A stretch of 64,000 bases of DNA, from positions 381,016 to 445,015 of the forward strand of contig NZ_KB849235.1 in NCBI RefSeq assembly GCF_000368045.1. Reading direction: 5' to 3'. Within the stretch, counting starts at the first letter, position 1. Each line of letters starts with the position of its first letter. Of the stretch, positions 32,983-41,544 are shown one piece after another. The stretch comes from Acinetobacter johnsonii CIP 64.6. GTDB lineage: Bacteria > Pseudomonadota > Gammaproteobacteria > Pseudomonadales > Moraxellaceae. Below the pieces are notes generated by a model. The model was not told the origin of the DNA and made no database searches. It saw only the letters and a program-made list of their open reading frames with translations. The translations under genes and the position numbers were made by a program.

Positions 32983-33057
32983 ATATTTCGAGCAATTATT
33001 TGCGCAATTTAAACAATAAATCAGGATTTCGCGCAGATGTTTGCTCAGGAGAGTGTG

Positions 33058-33420
33058 ATGGAAATTCAAAACGAAAAAGAGGCGTTTGAAAGATTTAAAG
33101 CTAAACAAATAGGCATAGATTATGAAACATTAAAAAAAGACTTAGATGATTGCGAGAAAAGATTCCCAAATAATCGGTATGCAGGCTGGAATTTTAAAAG
33201 TGATTGGGAGTTGTGGCAAGCAGCTACAGCCCAATCCGTGCCTGATGTACAGCAAGCGCTAAATGATCGGTTATTGGTTCGATCAATTAAGGAACAGGTT
33301 GAAAGTCCCATTGCTGAGATAAGTGTGAATGATCTTTTTGATAAGGGTTGGTTTGCTGCAATGAAATGTATTCAAAGCAACATTGATATGCTTGAAGTAA
33401 GGGAGCCAACCAATGACTAA
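33058..33420 (+). CDS. Hypothetical phage protein (120 aa)
   Basis: ATG at 33058 preferred since AGGAG lies 7 bases upstream; the track start at 33037 lacks one. Begins MEIQNEKEAFERFKAKQIGI and contains YAGWNFKSDWELWQAATAQS, a pattern common in phage accessory proteins of Acinetobacter. Overlaps the following gene by 8 bases. Function unknown. Confidence 0.65.
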   Translation: MEIQNEKEAFERFKAKQIGIDYETLKKDLDDCEKRFPNNRYAGWNFKSDWELWQAATAQSVPDVQQALNDRLLVRSIKEQVESPIAEISVNDLFDKGWFAAMKCIQSNIDMLEVREPTND

Positions 33421-33622
33421 CCTCCAACACATCGCCCAAGACCTTGCTGAAGAATTCGCACCACTTGTTATAGGTCAATCAGGCACAACCAAAACATTCA
33501 CGGCGGAGCAAGCCTCTGCCCTTTATCACATCCTTGTAAGTTTTGGATATAAGGATGAATGCAAGGGATTGGATACCAAATTACCGTTTGAGTTAATTGA
33601 TATTAAGAAGGAGGTATTATGA
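33413..33622 (+). CDS. Hypothetical phage protein (69 aa)
   Basis: MTNLQHIAQDLAEEFAPLVI, then AEQASALYHILVSFGYKDEC. Overlaps genes on both sides. No family recognised. Confidence 0.6.
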   Translation: MTNLQHIAQDLAEEFAPLVIGQSGTTKTFTAEQASALYHILVSFGYKDECKGLDTKLPFELIDIKKEVL

Positions 33623-33870
33623 ATAAGTTTGAAGGAATGACTATTAAAGAGGCGCTTTGTTCACGCCCAGTACTAAAAACCCCCGACTTAGAGGAAATTT
33701 TTGGTAGGTCGTCACGAACTCTAAACCGTTGGCAGAATGGTGAGCTTTATGAAAACCCAATGCCTAAGCCGTTTTCTGAATGCAGAGGCGCAGGAAATAA
33801 CTATGATTCAGGCAAACTACTGGGTTGGTATGAATCGTGGCCACTACAAAAAAAAGCGCTAGTTATCTAG
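33619..33870 (+). CDS. Excisionase/AlpA-like DNA-binding protein (83 aa)
   Basis: PDLEEIFGRSSRTLNRWQNGELYENPMPKPF (about 23-53) is a MerR/AlpA-type winged helix, and the gene converges on the integrase with a 12-base overlap. Last gene of the early-left operon, the common site of xis. AAGGAGG upstream. Probably directs excision or represses int. Confidence 0.75.
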   Translation: MNKFEGMTIKEALCSRPVLKTPDLEEIFGRSSRTLNRWQNGELYENPMPKPFSECRGAGNNYDSGKLLGWYESWPLQKKALVI

Positions 33871-33875
33871 CGCTT
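33847..33875 (-). terminator. Terminator overlapping integrase and excisionase ends
   Basis: AAGCGCTAG-ATAA-CTAGCGCTT followed by T run on the minus strand. The stem is part of the coding ends of both convergent genes. Confidence 0.75.
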
Positions 33876-35082
33876 CATTCTTCCAAATCGATTCCAGCCT
33901 ATCCACCCACTTCTCGTAGGCTTCTTTCTGCTCTGATAAATAATCATGCTTATCGTATGTACCCCATATCTTTGGAAGTGCATGCCCCAACATGATCTCA
34001 CATACGTGAGGCTGTGCAATCGTTGACATATTGGTACGCATAGTTCTACGAAGATCGTGTACAGACCAATGCTCCAGATCAACACCTTTATGCCTCTTAA
34101 GCCATTGGAAAATATTGTTTGGCATTGTGAGATGGGATGTCTCACCTAGCGGCCTTGTAGTCCCATCAATTGTGAACAAGTACTCAGAACCTTGGCTGAA
34201 TTCCATTGCTTCAAGCAAGTAAGGTTTAATGTTTTCAGTAATTGGCCTTAAAATCGGCTTTTTACTTTTCTTCCCTGTTTTATGATTTTCAGGAGGAACA
34301 GTCCATATCATCTCTTTTAAATCAAAATGAGATTTTTTAGCAAGCTTAAGCTCACCCACGCGGCAGCCGTAGATAATCAAGAGTGTTAGAAACAACTTAT
34401 TTTTATAAGTCATCTTGGTTCGCTTTAGGGCATACCAAGTTAAATAGATTTCCTTGTCGCTCAGCGCTCTTTCTTTTACGCCTTTTTCAATACGCAGGTC
34501 ATGTTTGGCTGAAACATTCATTAGGTGATTGACTGAGATTAAACCGCGCTTCTGTCCCCACTTGAGGCACTGGTTTGCGTTAATCAAAAGACGGGCAGAA
34601 ATGGAAGGTGATTTCTTTGCTACATCCTCCAGTAATGACAGCCACTGATATGCGCTTACATCATCACTATTCTGTTTGCCAATATTTGGAAGCACATATA
34701 TCTCAAAAGAGCGCTTTATCTCATTATGACTAGATTTATTGGGTACACAGAATTTCTCATACCATTCATAAAACAAAGTTTCTAGTGTGTATGCATCTCT
34801 AATACTCACCTTCTCTTTCAATCTTACCTGTTTTGGATCAAGTCCTTTTTCAAGTTCTGCTCTAAGCCGATCTGATTCTACGCGTGCATTTTTTAATGAT
34901 AAGTTCGGATATGAACCAAGATCCATTCGATGCTGCTTGCCGTTATACCTGTAGCGTAGTTGAAAGACGATTTTACCTTTTGGAGTAATACGAACGCTCA
35001 TAGCATCGCGATCGGCGAACTCTTCTATTTTTTCTCTGTCTTTACCAAGTTGAGCTTTTAGCCAAGCTTCTGAAATCGCCAT
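33859..35082 (-). CDS. int: Tyrosine integrase (P4-like)
   Basis: 407 residues. N-terminal DUF4102-type arm-binding domain (RYRYNGKQHRMDLGSYPNLS, 43-62), core-binding middle, and catalytic domain with R241 (YGCRVGEL), K268 (NHKTGKK), H342-x-x-R345 (HDLRR), H367 (LGHALP) and the Tyr nucleophile at 376 or 381 (GTYDKHDY). Carries out site-specific recombination between attP and the lepA site. Its upstream DNA holds repeats typical of an attP region. Confidence 0.95.
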   Translation of the reverse strand: MAISEAWLKAQLGKDREKIEEFADRDAMSVRITPKGKIVFQLRYRYNGKQHRMDLGSYPNLSLKNARVESDRLRAELEKGLDPKQVRLKEKVSIRDAYTLETLFYEWYEKFCVPNKSSHNEIKRSFEIYVLPNIGKQNSDDVSAYQWLSLLEDVAKKSPSISARLLINANQCLKWGQKRGLISVNHLMNVSAKHDLRIEKGVKERALSDKEIYLTWYALKRTKMTYKNKLFLTLLIIYGCRVGELKLAKKSHFDLKEMIWTVPPENHKTGKKSKKPILRPITENIKPYLLEAMEFSQGSEYLFTIDGTTRPLGETSHLTMPNNIFQWLKRHKGVDLEHWSVHDLRRTMRTNMSTIAQPHVCEIMLGHALPKIWGTYDKHDYLSEQKEAYEKWVDRLESIWKNEALDN

Positions 35083-35091
35083 ATATCACCA

Positions 35092-35159
35092 TGTACACAC
35101 TAGACCCATCAAACTTGTGCCATATTGCTAAATATGTACACGGTTGTGTACATATTTAG
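35092..35159. promoter_or_regulatory. Inverted repeat upstream of int (regulatory or arm site)
   Basis: CTAAATATGTACAC, four bases, and its reverse complement GTGTACATATTTAG at 35128-35159: 14-bp perfect arms. A third TGTACAC half-site stands at 35092-35098 just before the int start. Likely operator for int control or an integrase/excisionase binding site. Confidence 0.7.
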
Positions 35160-35170
35160 GTTGGCTCATA

Positions 35171-35294
35171 GTTTCCATTAGTGTTTCATTGTGTCTTATA
35201 GTGACGCATAAAAAAAGCCTAATTAAAGGCTTTTATTGAGTTTCATGGCTTAATGCGTCGAGTTGTGTCTTATGGCTTCTTAATGTCAGTCATA
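35171..35294. other. attR-type region with integrase arm-like repeats
   Basis: Direct repeats TTGTGTCTTATAG (189-201) and TTGTGTCTTATGG (263-275) are 74 bases apart, close to seven helical turns. GTTTCAT/GTTTCCA recur at 171, 183 and 240, and GACGCAT/ATGCGTC are inverted around a bidirectional terminator (AAAAGCCT-AATT-AAAGGCTTTT). The region ends where lepA-like sequence begins. No second att copy can be seen in this window. Confidence 0.6.
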
Positions 35295-35360
35295 AATGTG
35301 AGCAATAATACTGAAATTACGGATATTTTTAATATCAACAGATTTTTTAGCTTGCGCCAT
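35286..35360 (-). pseudogene. lepA: lepA (elongation factor 4) 5-prime remnant, split by prophage
   Basis: From the ATG at 35360, with AAGGTAGCCC upstream, the frame gives MAQAKKSVDIK followed by IRNFSIIAHI, the invariant start of LepA before the P-loop DHGKST. After that the frame diverges (Tyr-Asp-stop) at the phage junction, about 35,294. The rest of lepA should lie beyond the prophage left end. mucD just upstream in the same orientation matches the usual Acinetobacter neighbourhood. LepA is a ribosomal GTPase dispensable in many bacteria. Confidence 0.88.
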
Positions 35361-35505
35361 GGGCTACCTTGAACAAAATGAAGCGTTATGCAGACAAATT
35401 TTGATGCACAACAAAAGCCGAATAGAAATTGCGAAGGATTATAACAGATGGTTTTTTTAAAGTATCCATATTAATACGCTTCCTTTTCACAACTCTGACG
35501 CTTTT

Positions 35506-35982
35506 TTACATGTTTTCGCTTTTCACTGGGCTTTTTGAATAATCCATTGAAAAATCTAAGGCATTCACATCTTTTGCAAGCGGTTGGTAAGCTTGGGTAA
35601 AACTAGGTGACATACGTTTCGCGCGTCCTGTTTCAATCTCTACGCAAGCCCACTTAGTTTGAGCAACAAATAAAATGCTATTGTCTTTGGGTCTATAAAA
35701 CACATATTGGCGCGATGAATATAATGCGTTTATATCGTCAAACCATGTGCGTAAGATTATTTCATCCTCTTTAAATGCAGCTTTTCGGTACTGTACATGA
35801 TGCTCAACCGCAACCATGGCATGTTTTAACTCGATATATTCTTTTAAGCCTAAACCCAATGCATCAATATGTGCTGTTGCGACATCCTGCATCCAATGCA
35901 TATAAACCACATTATTCACATGGCCTAACTGGTCGATATGTTCTGCTTGTACCTGAAGTCTTAAGTCAAAAATACTACTCAT
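35506..35982 (-). CDS. Acyl-CoA thioesterase (4HBT hotdog fold)
   Basis: 158 residues from the ATG at 35982; a GTG two codons upstream is less likely. The hotdog signature HIDQLGHVNNVVYMHWMQD (residues 14-32) carries the catalytic Asp and the GHVNN loop of FcbC/YbgC-type thioesterases. It would hydrolyse acyl-CoA thioesters in the cytoplasm; substrate unknown. Between mucD and lepA on the same strand. Confidence 0.88.
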   Translation of the reverse strand: MSSIFDLRLQVQAEHIDQLGHVNNVVYMHWMQDVATAHIDALGLGLKEYIELKHAMVAVEHHVQYRKAAFKEDEIILRTWFDDINALYSSRQYVFYRPKDNSILFVAQTKWACVEIETGRAKRMSPSFTQAYQPLAKDVNALDFSMDYSKSPVKSENM

Positions 35983-36061
35983 AAACACTCTATTGAATCT
36001 AAATATCCCTATGAAGATGGCAGTGTACGCAAATAACAGACATCATCAAATTGCAAAAAAT

Positions 36062-36090
36062 AAAAAACCACTCCGAAGAGTGGTTTTTTT
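36062..36090 (-). terminator. Terminator after mucD
   Basis: AACCACTC-TTCG-GAGTGGTT with T runs on both sides; works for mucD on the minus strand and possibly both ways. Confidence 0.8.
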
Positions 36091-36093
36091 CGC

Positions 36094-37473
36094 TTATTGG
36101 ATGCGCATCCCTAAAATGGCTGGTGTGCCTTGTCGGATGATTCCAACGCGGGCAACCTGACCTTTTTTCAACTCAGACGCCGCTTGGACAAAATCATTGG
36201 TGTCTTTTACGACTTTATTATTAATGTGAGTGACCACATCACCAGCCGCCATACCTGACTGTGCTGCTGCACCGCCACGTTTCACTTCTTGAATTAACAC
36301 ACCACCTTTCACATTGAGCTGTGACAATTCAGCAGGTGCTAAATTTCGGATAGCAATACCTAACACAGGCCCTTTACTTTGTGTAACTACATCTGATTTT
36401 GCAGGTGTATCATCTGGTGCAGTGGTGAGTGTTGCTGATATATTCCGCTTTTTATCATCACGCAGTACTTCAAGCTGTACCGTTTGATTTGGCATGGTAC
36501 GATTTAAATAGTTCAATAACTCAGAGGTACGCGAAATCGGCGTTCCATTGAATTTTAAAATAATATCGCCTGCTTTTAGCCCCGCTTTCTGTGCAGGTGA
36601 ATTTGGCTGAACATTGGTAATCAGCGAACCTTCAGGTTTTGGCAAATTATAAGACTCTGCCAAATTTCGATCTAAATCTTGTAGATTGAAGCCTAAATAA
36701 GAGCGCGTAACTTTACCTGTTTTCTTAAGTTGGTCAGCAATATCCATTGCGACATCAATGGGAATCGAGAAAGACAGCCCCATATAACCGCCCGTACCAC
36801 TGAAGATACGCGAGTTCACTCCAACCACTTCACCCTGCTGGTTAAATAACGGACCACCTGAGTTTCCTGGGTTGAGAGCCACATCGGTTTGAATGAAGGG
36901 TACCGATGTCTCCCCCATCATATTACGCATTTTCGCACTCACGATTCCCGCTGAAGCCGAGTAATCAAAACCAAAGGGCGAACCGATCGCAAGCACAGGT
37001 TCGCCTACACGTAGTTGATCAACATTGCCTGCGCGGAGTGATGGAAAATTCGTACCATTCACCTTAAGCAAGGCCACATCAGTTCGTTCATCACTACCTA
37101 CCACAGTCGCATCCAGTTCACGACGGTCATTAAACATAATCGTGACTTTCGATGCATCTTCTACGACGTGGTGGTTTGTCAGTAAATACCCATCTTTACT
37201 AATAAAAAATGCGCTGCCATAAGCCGTTTTTTCTTGCGGCGCTTGCTGCTGCGGAATAATGACTTGATTACCAAAAAAACGCTTCAAAATCTCAGGTATT
37301 TGCTGCTGCAATAACTCTTCTTGAGTCATCTTTTTAACCACATTTACACTCACTACCGCAGGGCTGACTTGCTCAACCAAGTTTGAGAAATCAACAGGTG
37401 CTGCTTGTGTTTGCACCGTAGCCATTGTGCATGCAACAGCAAAAAAACCAGTTTGTATCGCGCGACTTTTCAT
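36094..37473 (-). CDS. mucD: Periplasmic serine protease MucD/DegP
   Basis: 459 residues. Signal peptide at the start (MKSRAIQTGFFAVACTMATV ... TQAA). Trypsin-like domain with His in LLTNHHVV, Asp in DERTDVALLKV and Ser in NPGNSGGPLF, then two PDZ domains (around residues 255-345 and 365-455). Quality-control protease for misfolded periplasmic and outer-membrane proteins, as in the DegP/MucD family. Confidence 0.95.
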   Translation of the reverse strand: MKSRAIQTGFFAVACTMATVQTQAAPVDFSNLVEQVSPAVVSVNVVKKMTQEELLQQQIPEILKRFFGNQVIIPQQQAPQEKTAYGSAFFISKDGYLLTNHHVVEDASKVTIMFNDRRELDATVVGSDERTDVALLKVNGTNFPSLRAGNVDQLRVGEPVLAIGSPFGFDYSASAGIVSAKMRNMMGETSVPFIQTDVALNPGNSGGPLFNQQGEVVGVNSRIFSGTGGYMGLSFSIPIDVAMDIADQLKKTGKVTRSYLGFNLQDLDRNLAESYNLPKPEGSLITNVQPNSPAQKAGLKAGDIILKFNGTPISRTSELLNYLNRTMPNQTVQLEVLRDDKKRNISATLTTAPDDTPAKSDVVTQSKGPVLGIAIRNLAPAELSQLNVKGGVLIQEVKRGGAAAQSGMAAGDVVTHINNKVVKDTNDFVQAASELKKGQVARVGIIRQGTPAILGMRIQ

Positions 37474-37702
37474 ATCAAGTATTGACCTATATGTTTGTTA
37501 TCAATTTATGTATTAGCGTTTTTAGCATAATCTTTGTCTATCTTGGGTAATAATATGTTCTATTATGTTTGTATAAACAAGAGCTTAAAATTTGCTTAAA
37601 AAATACGTTCTTTATTTATATTTCCCATCAATTGTAGAGATTTTACCCTTGCCTTTTCGTGAAAAAAGCGCTGTCATTAGCGAACTTTTTCCAAATTAGC
37701 TG

Positions 37703-39337
37703 ATGGACATGTCTAATTTAAACACAACACATCATTTTGATGTGATTATTGTGGGAAGTGGCGGTGCAGGCCTGAGCTTAGCCTTATCGTTGCCTCAACA
37801 TTTCAATATTGCTGTTCTTGCAAAATCAAACCTGACCGATGCAAGTACCTTCTATGCACAAGGTGGCGTTGCCGCTGTTTTAGATGAAACGGATTCCATC
37901 GAACAGCACATTGATGACACCATGATTGCGGGCGCTCACTTGTGTGAGACCGAGGCCGTAAAGCAAACCGTTGAAGGCGGTAAACCTTCTGTTGATTTTC
38001 TACTGAAACACGGCGTGCAGTTTACCCTTGATGATCAAGAGCAATTGCATTTAACGCGTGAAGGTGGACATTCTCAACGCCGTATTATTCATGCCGCAGA
38101 TGCTACAGGTCGTGCCATTTCAACTACCTTAGTGGAACGTGCGATTGAAAAAGACAACATCACCATTTTTGAGAATTACATCGCCATCGATTTAATTACC
38201 TCTCAAAAACTGGGCTTGGAAGAACAAAATCGTGCCTTAGGCCTGTATGCACTCGATGAAAAGACTGAAAAAGTACATACCTTTTTAGCCCCTTTTACCG
38301 CGCTGGCGTGTGGCGGTGCCATGAAAGCCTATCTGTATACCTCGAACCCAGACATTGCAACGGGCGATGGTATTGCCATGGCATTTCGTGCAGGTTGCCG
38401 CGTGGCCAATATGGAATTTAACCAATTTCACCCAACCTGTTTATACCACCCACAAGCGCGTTCTTTCCTCATTACTGAAGCAATGCGTGGTGAAGGTGCT
38501 TATTTACGTTTACCCGATGGCGAACGCTTTATGTTGCGCTTTGATGAACGCGCAGAACTTGCCCCACGTGACATTGTGGCGCGAGCTATTGACTATGAAA
38601 TCAAACGCTTAGGAATTCGTCACGTATGGCTCGACATTAGCCATAAGCCCGAAAGTTTCATTAAAGAACATTTTCCGACCTTGTATGCACGCTTACTCGA
38701 ACTCGGCATCGACATTACCAAGGAAATGATTCCTGTTGTTCCTGCTGCGCACTATACCTGTGGCGGTGTGGTAGTTGATGAACATAGTCAAACTGACATT
38801 ACTGGTCTCTATGCAATTGGGGAAACCTCATATACTGGCTTGCATGGCGCCAACCGTATGGCCAGTAACTCACTGTTAGAGTGTTTTGTGTATGGCATGA
38901 GTGCAGCAGAGCACATCGAAAAAAGTTTTGATTCAAATTACCAATCCCCAACTGCTCCGTCTTGGGATGACTCACAAGTGATGAATCCTGATGAAGATGT
39001 GGTGATTTTGCAGAACTGGGATGAACTCCGTCAAACCATGTGGAACTACGTCGGCATTGTGCGTACTACGAAACGTCTTGAACGTGCGCTACACCGCATT
39101 GAAATGTTGAAGCGAGAAATTACCGAGTATTACCAAGATTACCAAGTCAGCAAAAATCTGATCGAACTGCGTAATTTGGTTTTAGTCTCTGAAATGATCG
39201 TGCGTTGTGCTATGGAGCGTAAAGAATCGCGCGGTCTACACTACACTTTAGATTACCCTGAACTGTCGAATGAACTGCGTAAAACCGTACTCACCCCTTT
39301 AAATTTTAAAGTTGAAACCCCTTTAGTGAATAACTAA
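37703..39337 (+). CDS. nadB: L-aspartate oxidase NadB
   Basis: 544 residues. FAD-binding VGSGGAGLSLALSL near 18-31, ARAIDYEIKRLG-type middle, AAHYTCGGVVVDEHSQTDI and GLHGANRMASNSLLEC near 350-395 are NadB hallmarks (H and R in substrate binding). Oxidises L-aspartate to iminoaspartate, first step of de novo NAD synthesis. Divergent from mucD. Start could also be Met3 at 37709. Confidence 0.95.
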   Translation: MDMSNLNTTHHFDVIIVGSGGAGLSLALSLPQHFNIAVLAKSNLTDASTFYAQGGVAAVLDETDSIEQHIDDTMIAGAHLCETEAVKQTVEGGKPSVDFLLKHGVQFTLDDQEQLHLTREGGHSQRRIIHAADATGRAISTTLVERAIEKDNITIFENYIAIDLITSQKLGLEEQNRALGLYALDEKTEKVHTFLAPFTALACGGAMKAYLYTSNPDIATGDGIAMAFRAGCRVANMEFNQFHPTCLYHPQARSFLITEAMRGEGAYLRLPDGERFMLRFDERAELAPRDIVARAIDYEIKRLGIRHVWLDISHKPESFIKEHFPTLYARLLELGIDITKEMIPVVPAAHYTCGGVVVDEHSQTDITGLYAIGETSYTGLHGANRMASNSLLECFVYGMSAAEHIEKSFDSNYQSPTAPSWDDSQVMNPDEDVVILQNWDELRQTMWNYVGIVRTTKRLERALHRIEMLKREITEYYQDYQVSKNLIELRNLVLVSEMIVRCAMERKESRGLHYTLDYPELSNELRKTVLTPLNFKVETPLVNN

Positions 39338-39340
39338 TTT

Positions 39341-39369
39341 AAAAAAAGCCTGATTCGTCAGGCTTTTTT
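39341..39369. terminator. Bidirectional terminator between nadB and thioesterase
   Basis: AAAAAAGCCTGA-TTCG-TCAGGCTTTTTT, usable from either strand. Confidence 0.85.
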
Positions 39370-39382
39370 ATTCAGACATTTT

Positions 39383-39799
39383 TTAGGATTTGGGTGGAAT
39401 AGAATAAGTTCCCACCACATGTGCAATGGGTTCATCCTTACCCACTGAATACAACCACACATCCCCAACCACCAATGCTTTGCCAACTTTCATTAACTTA
39501 CATTCACCGCGGATATTTGTAGATGCTGCGGGTTTACTTAGAAAGTTGACCGATAAATTGGTGGTCACGGTTAAACCGACCAACCCAATTTCCCCTAAAA
39601 TAGCGATATACAATGCATAGTCTGCAAGAGTCATCATGGTTGGGCCTGAAACCGTTCCACCCGGTCGCAAATCGCGCTCATCTACCTGATACACGACTGT
39701 TGCTGCGCGCTCAGTGACAGATTCGATATGACATTTTTCTAAACTTTGCGGAAATTCCTTTTCTAAAAAAGCAACAATTTCAGTTAAATTACTTTTCAT
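39383..39799 (-). CDS. PaaI-family hotdog thioesterase
   Basis: 138 residues with the PaaI-like core GGTVSGPTMMTLADYALYIAIL (about 47-68) and VTTNLSVNFLSKPAAS following it, placing it in the 4HBT/PaaI group. Cytoplasmic acyl-thioester hydrolase; natural substrate unknown. Monocistronic. Confidence 0.85.
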   Translation of the reverse strand: MKSNLTEIVAFLEKEFPQSLEKCHIESVTERAATVVYQVDERDLRPGGTVSGPTMMTLADYALYIAILGEIGLVGLTVTTNLSVNFLSKPAASTNIRGECKLMKVGKALVVGDVWLYSVGKDEPIAHVVGTYSIPPKS

Positions 39800-39887
39800 T
39801 TTCCTGCTACTTACAGTCCTTTATGCCTGACTATAAAAGAAAAACTCATTTCACTACAGTCCTGAAATAATCATTCGGCAATCTTTT

Positions 39888-40487
39888 TTAGGTCAAATGT
39901 TGTAATGCTTGTTCAAAAACCTGTTCAGGTGACTGAGTTGCATCTAAACGTTTGACCCGTTCAGGGTACTGCTCCCAGAGCTCTTGATAACCTGCTCGCA
40001 CTTTTTCAAAAAAAGTAATTTTTTCTTGTTCAAAGCGGTCTAAAGCACCACGCTCACGGGCGCGCGACATGCCTGTTTCGATCGGCGCATCAAGCCAAAA
40101 CGTAATATTCGGCATATAACTCACGAAGTGATCATTTAGCAGTTGTAGCTTTGACCGACTTAGACCGCGACCTGCACATTGGTAAGCAAAGCTCGCATCG
40201 GTAAAACGGTCACATAGCACTGTTTTATGTTCAGTCAATGCAGGCACGATCACTTGTTGTAAGTGCTGTGCCCGAGCTGCATACATCAGTAGTAACTCTG
40301 TATCATTTGCCATCGGCTCTTCATGATTGACTGACAATAACAAGGCACGGATTTGCTCTGCCATCGCAGTACCACCCGGTTCACGGGTTAAAACAACTTG
40401 CTGACCTTGTTGCTCTAGATGCTCATAAATTTTGCGAATCAGTGTGGTTTTACCGACACCTTCTGTGCCCTCAAAACTAATAAACAT
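39888..40487 (-). CDS. tmk: Thymidylate kinase
   Basis: 199 residues. P-loop FEGTEGVGKTTL (5-16), TREPGGTAMAEQIR near 35, DRFTDASFAYQ near 91 and the lid RARERGALDRFE near 141. Phosphorylates dTMP to dTDP for DNA synthesis. Follows mltG directly, as in many gammaproteobacteria. Confidence 0.97.
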   Translation of the reverse strand: MFISFEGTEGVGKTTLIRKIYEHLEQQGQQVVLTREPGGTAMAEQIRALLLSVNHEEPMANDTELLLMYAARAQHLQQVIVPALTEHKTVLCDRFTDASFAYQCAGRGLSRSKLQLLNDHFVSYMPNITFWLDAPIETGMSRARERGALDRFEQEKITFFEKVRAGYQELWEQYPERVKRLDATQSPEQVFEQALQHLT

Positions 40488-41543
40488 CTATTCATCCTTC
40501 TTGGTTTTTAAAACGCTGAGATATTCTTTTACAGCTTGGTTGTGCTGCTCTAAAGTCTCACTAAATGTGTGCCCACCATTGCCCGTTGCAACAAAGTAGA
40601 TGTTTTTACTGTTATCTGGGTGCATGGTAGCTTCAATGGCTTTTTTACTTGGTAAAGCAATTGGCGTAGGAGGTAAACCATTGATGGTATAAGTATTATA
40701 GGCCGTTGGAGTACGCAAGTCTTGGCGGGTAATATTGCCTGTATATTTATCGCCCATGCCATAAATCACGGTCGGATCCGTTTGCAAACGCATGCCGAGT
40801 TGAAGACGACGCGCAAACACACCTGAAACTTGCTCCAGTTCGCGGTCAACATTGGTTTCTTTTTCAATGATAGAGGCCATGATCAGGGCTTCATATTTGT
40901 CTTTATACGGCAAATTTGCCGCACGGTTTGCCCACGCTTCATCTAAAGCTTTCATTTGGCGTTTGTATAAATCCGTTAAGATTTTTTTGTCTGACTCCCC
41001 TTTGGCGAAGAAGTAAGTATCGGGGGCAAAAAGTCCTTCAGCATGCGTATACGGAATATCTAATGCTTTTAAAAGCTGATCCATGGGTAAATTGGAGACT
41101 TCCTTTTTAACCAATGCATCCTTTTTCAACGCCTCGATCAGCTGTTTAAAGGTCGTCCCCTCAATCACCAATATACGGTTCATCTCGGCATTATCGACAT
41201 TGGAAATCATATCCAAAACTTGGCGAATGCTCATACCTTCACGCACTTCGTAAACACCGGCTTTCAACGTGTCATGAATAAATATTTTTTGGTAAAGCTT
41301 TAAAATAATAGGAAAACTAGCCATGTCTTCTTTGGCTAAGCGGTCAATAAAACCGGAATAGGTATCGCCAGAGTTAATTGCCAATAACTGTTTTTTACCC
41401 TCGACAGGATAAGATTTAAACAAACTCGACCACAGTACAATCATCAATAAAACAATGATGCTCACAGCAATCAATAACAACCCTTTCACTTTGCGTTGGG
41501 GTGGTTGCGTTTTCTTTTTCGATTTGGTTTTGGCTGCGGACAT
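40488..41543 (-). CDS. mltG: Endolytic murein transglycosylase MltG
   Basis: 351 residues. One N-terminal transmembrane helix (LLIAVSIIVLLMIVLWSSLF, 24-43), LysM-like part, then the YceG domain with catalytic Glu in MASIIEKETNVDRE near 228 and GLPPTPIALPSKKAIEA near 298. Cuts nascent glycan strands in the periplasm. In operon pabC-mltG-tmk. Confidence 0.96.
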   Translation of the reverse strand: MSAAKTKSKKKTQPPQRKVKGLLLIAVSIIVLLMIVLWSSLFKSYPVEGKKQLLAINSGDTYSGFIDRLAKEDMASFPIILKLYQKIFIHDTLKAGVYEVREGMSIRQVLDMISNVDNAEMNRILVIEGTTFKQLIEALKKDALVKKEVSNLPMDQLLKALDIPYTHAEGLFAPDTYFFAKGESDKKILTDLYKRQMKALDEAWANRAANLPYKDKYEALIMASIIEKETNVDRELEQVSGVFARRLQLGMRLQTDPTVIYGMGDKYTGNITRQDLRTPTAYNTYTINGLPPTPIALPSKKAIEATMHPDNSKNIYFVATGNGGHTFSETLEQHNQAVKEYLSVLKTKKDE

Positions 41544-41544
41544 A

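Larger units (their letters stand above)
1..35294. mobile_element. Temperate prophage, left end outside window, integrated in lepA
   Basis: Contiguous phage modules are visible: tail, head, terminase, late regulator, replication, CII/Cro/CI-like control, RecA-like ATPase, excisionase-like protein and tyrosine integrase. The right boundary is set where the lepA reading frame stops matching LepA, about 35,294. The left boundary and lysis genes lie beyond position 1. Head genes mix lambda-type (capsid E, decoration D) and Mu-type (gp29, F, gp36, gpG, gp37) families, while integration is by tyrosine recombinase rather than transposase. Whether it can be induced cannot be judged from this window, but no broken structural gene is seen. 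Confidence 0.95.
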
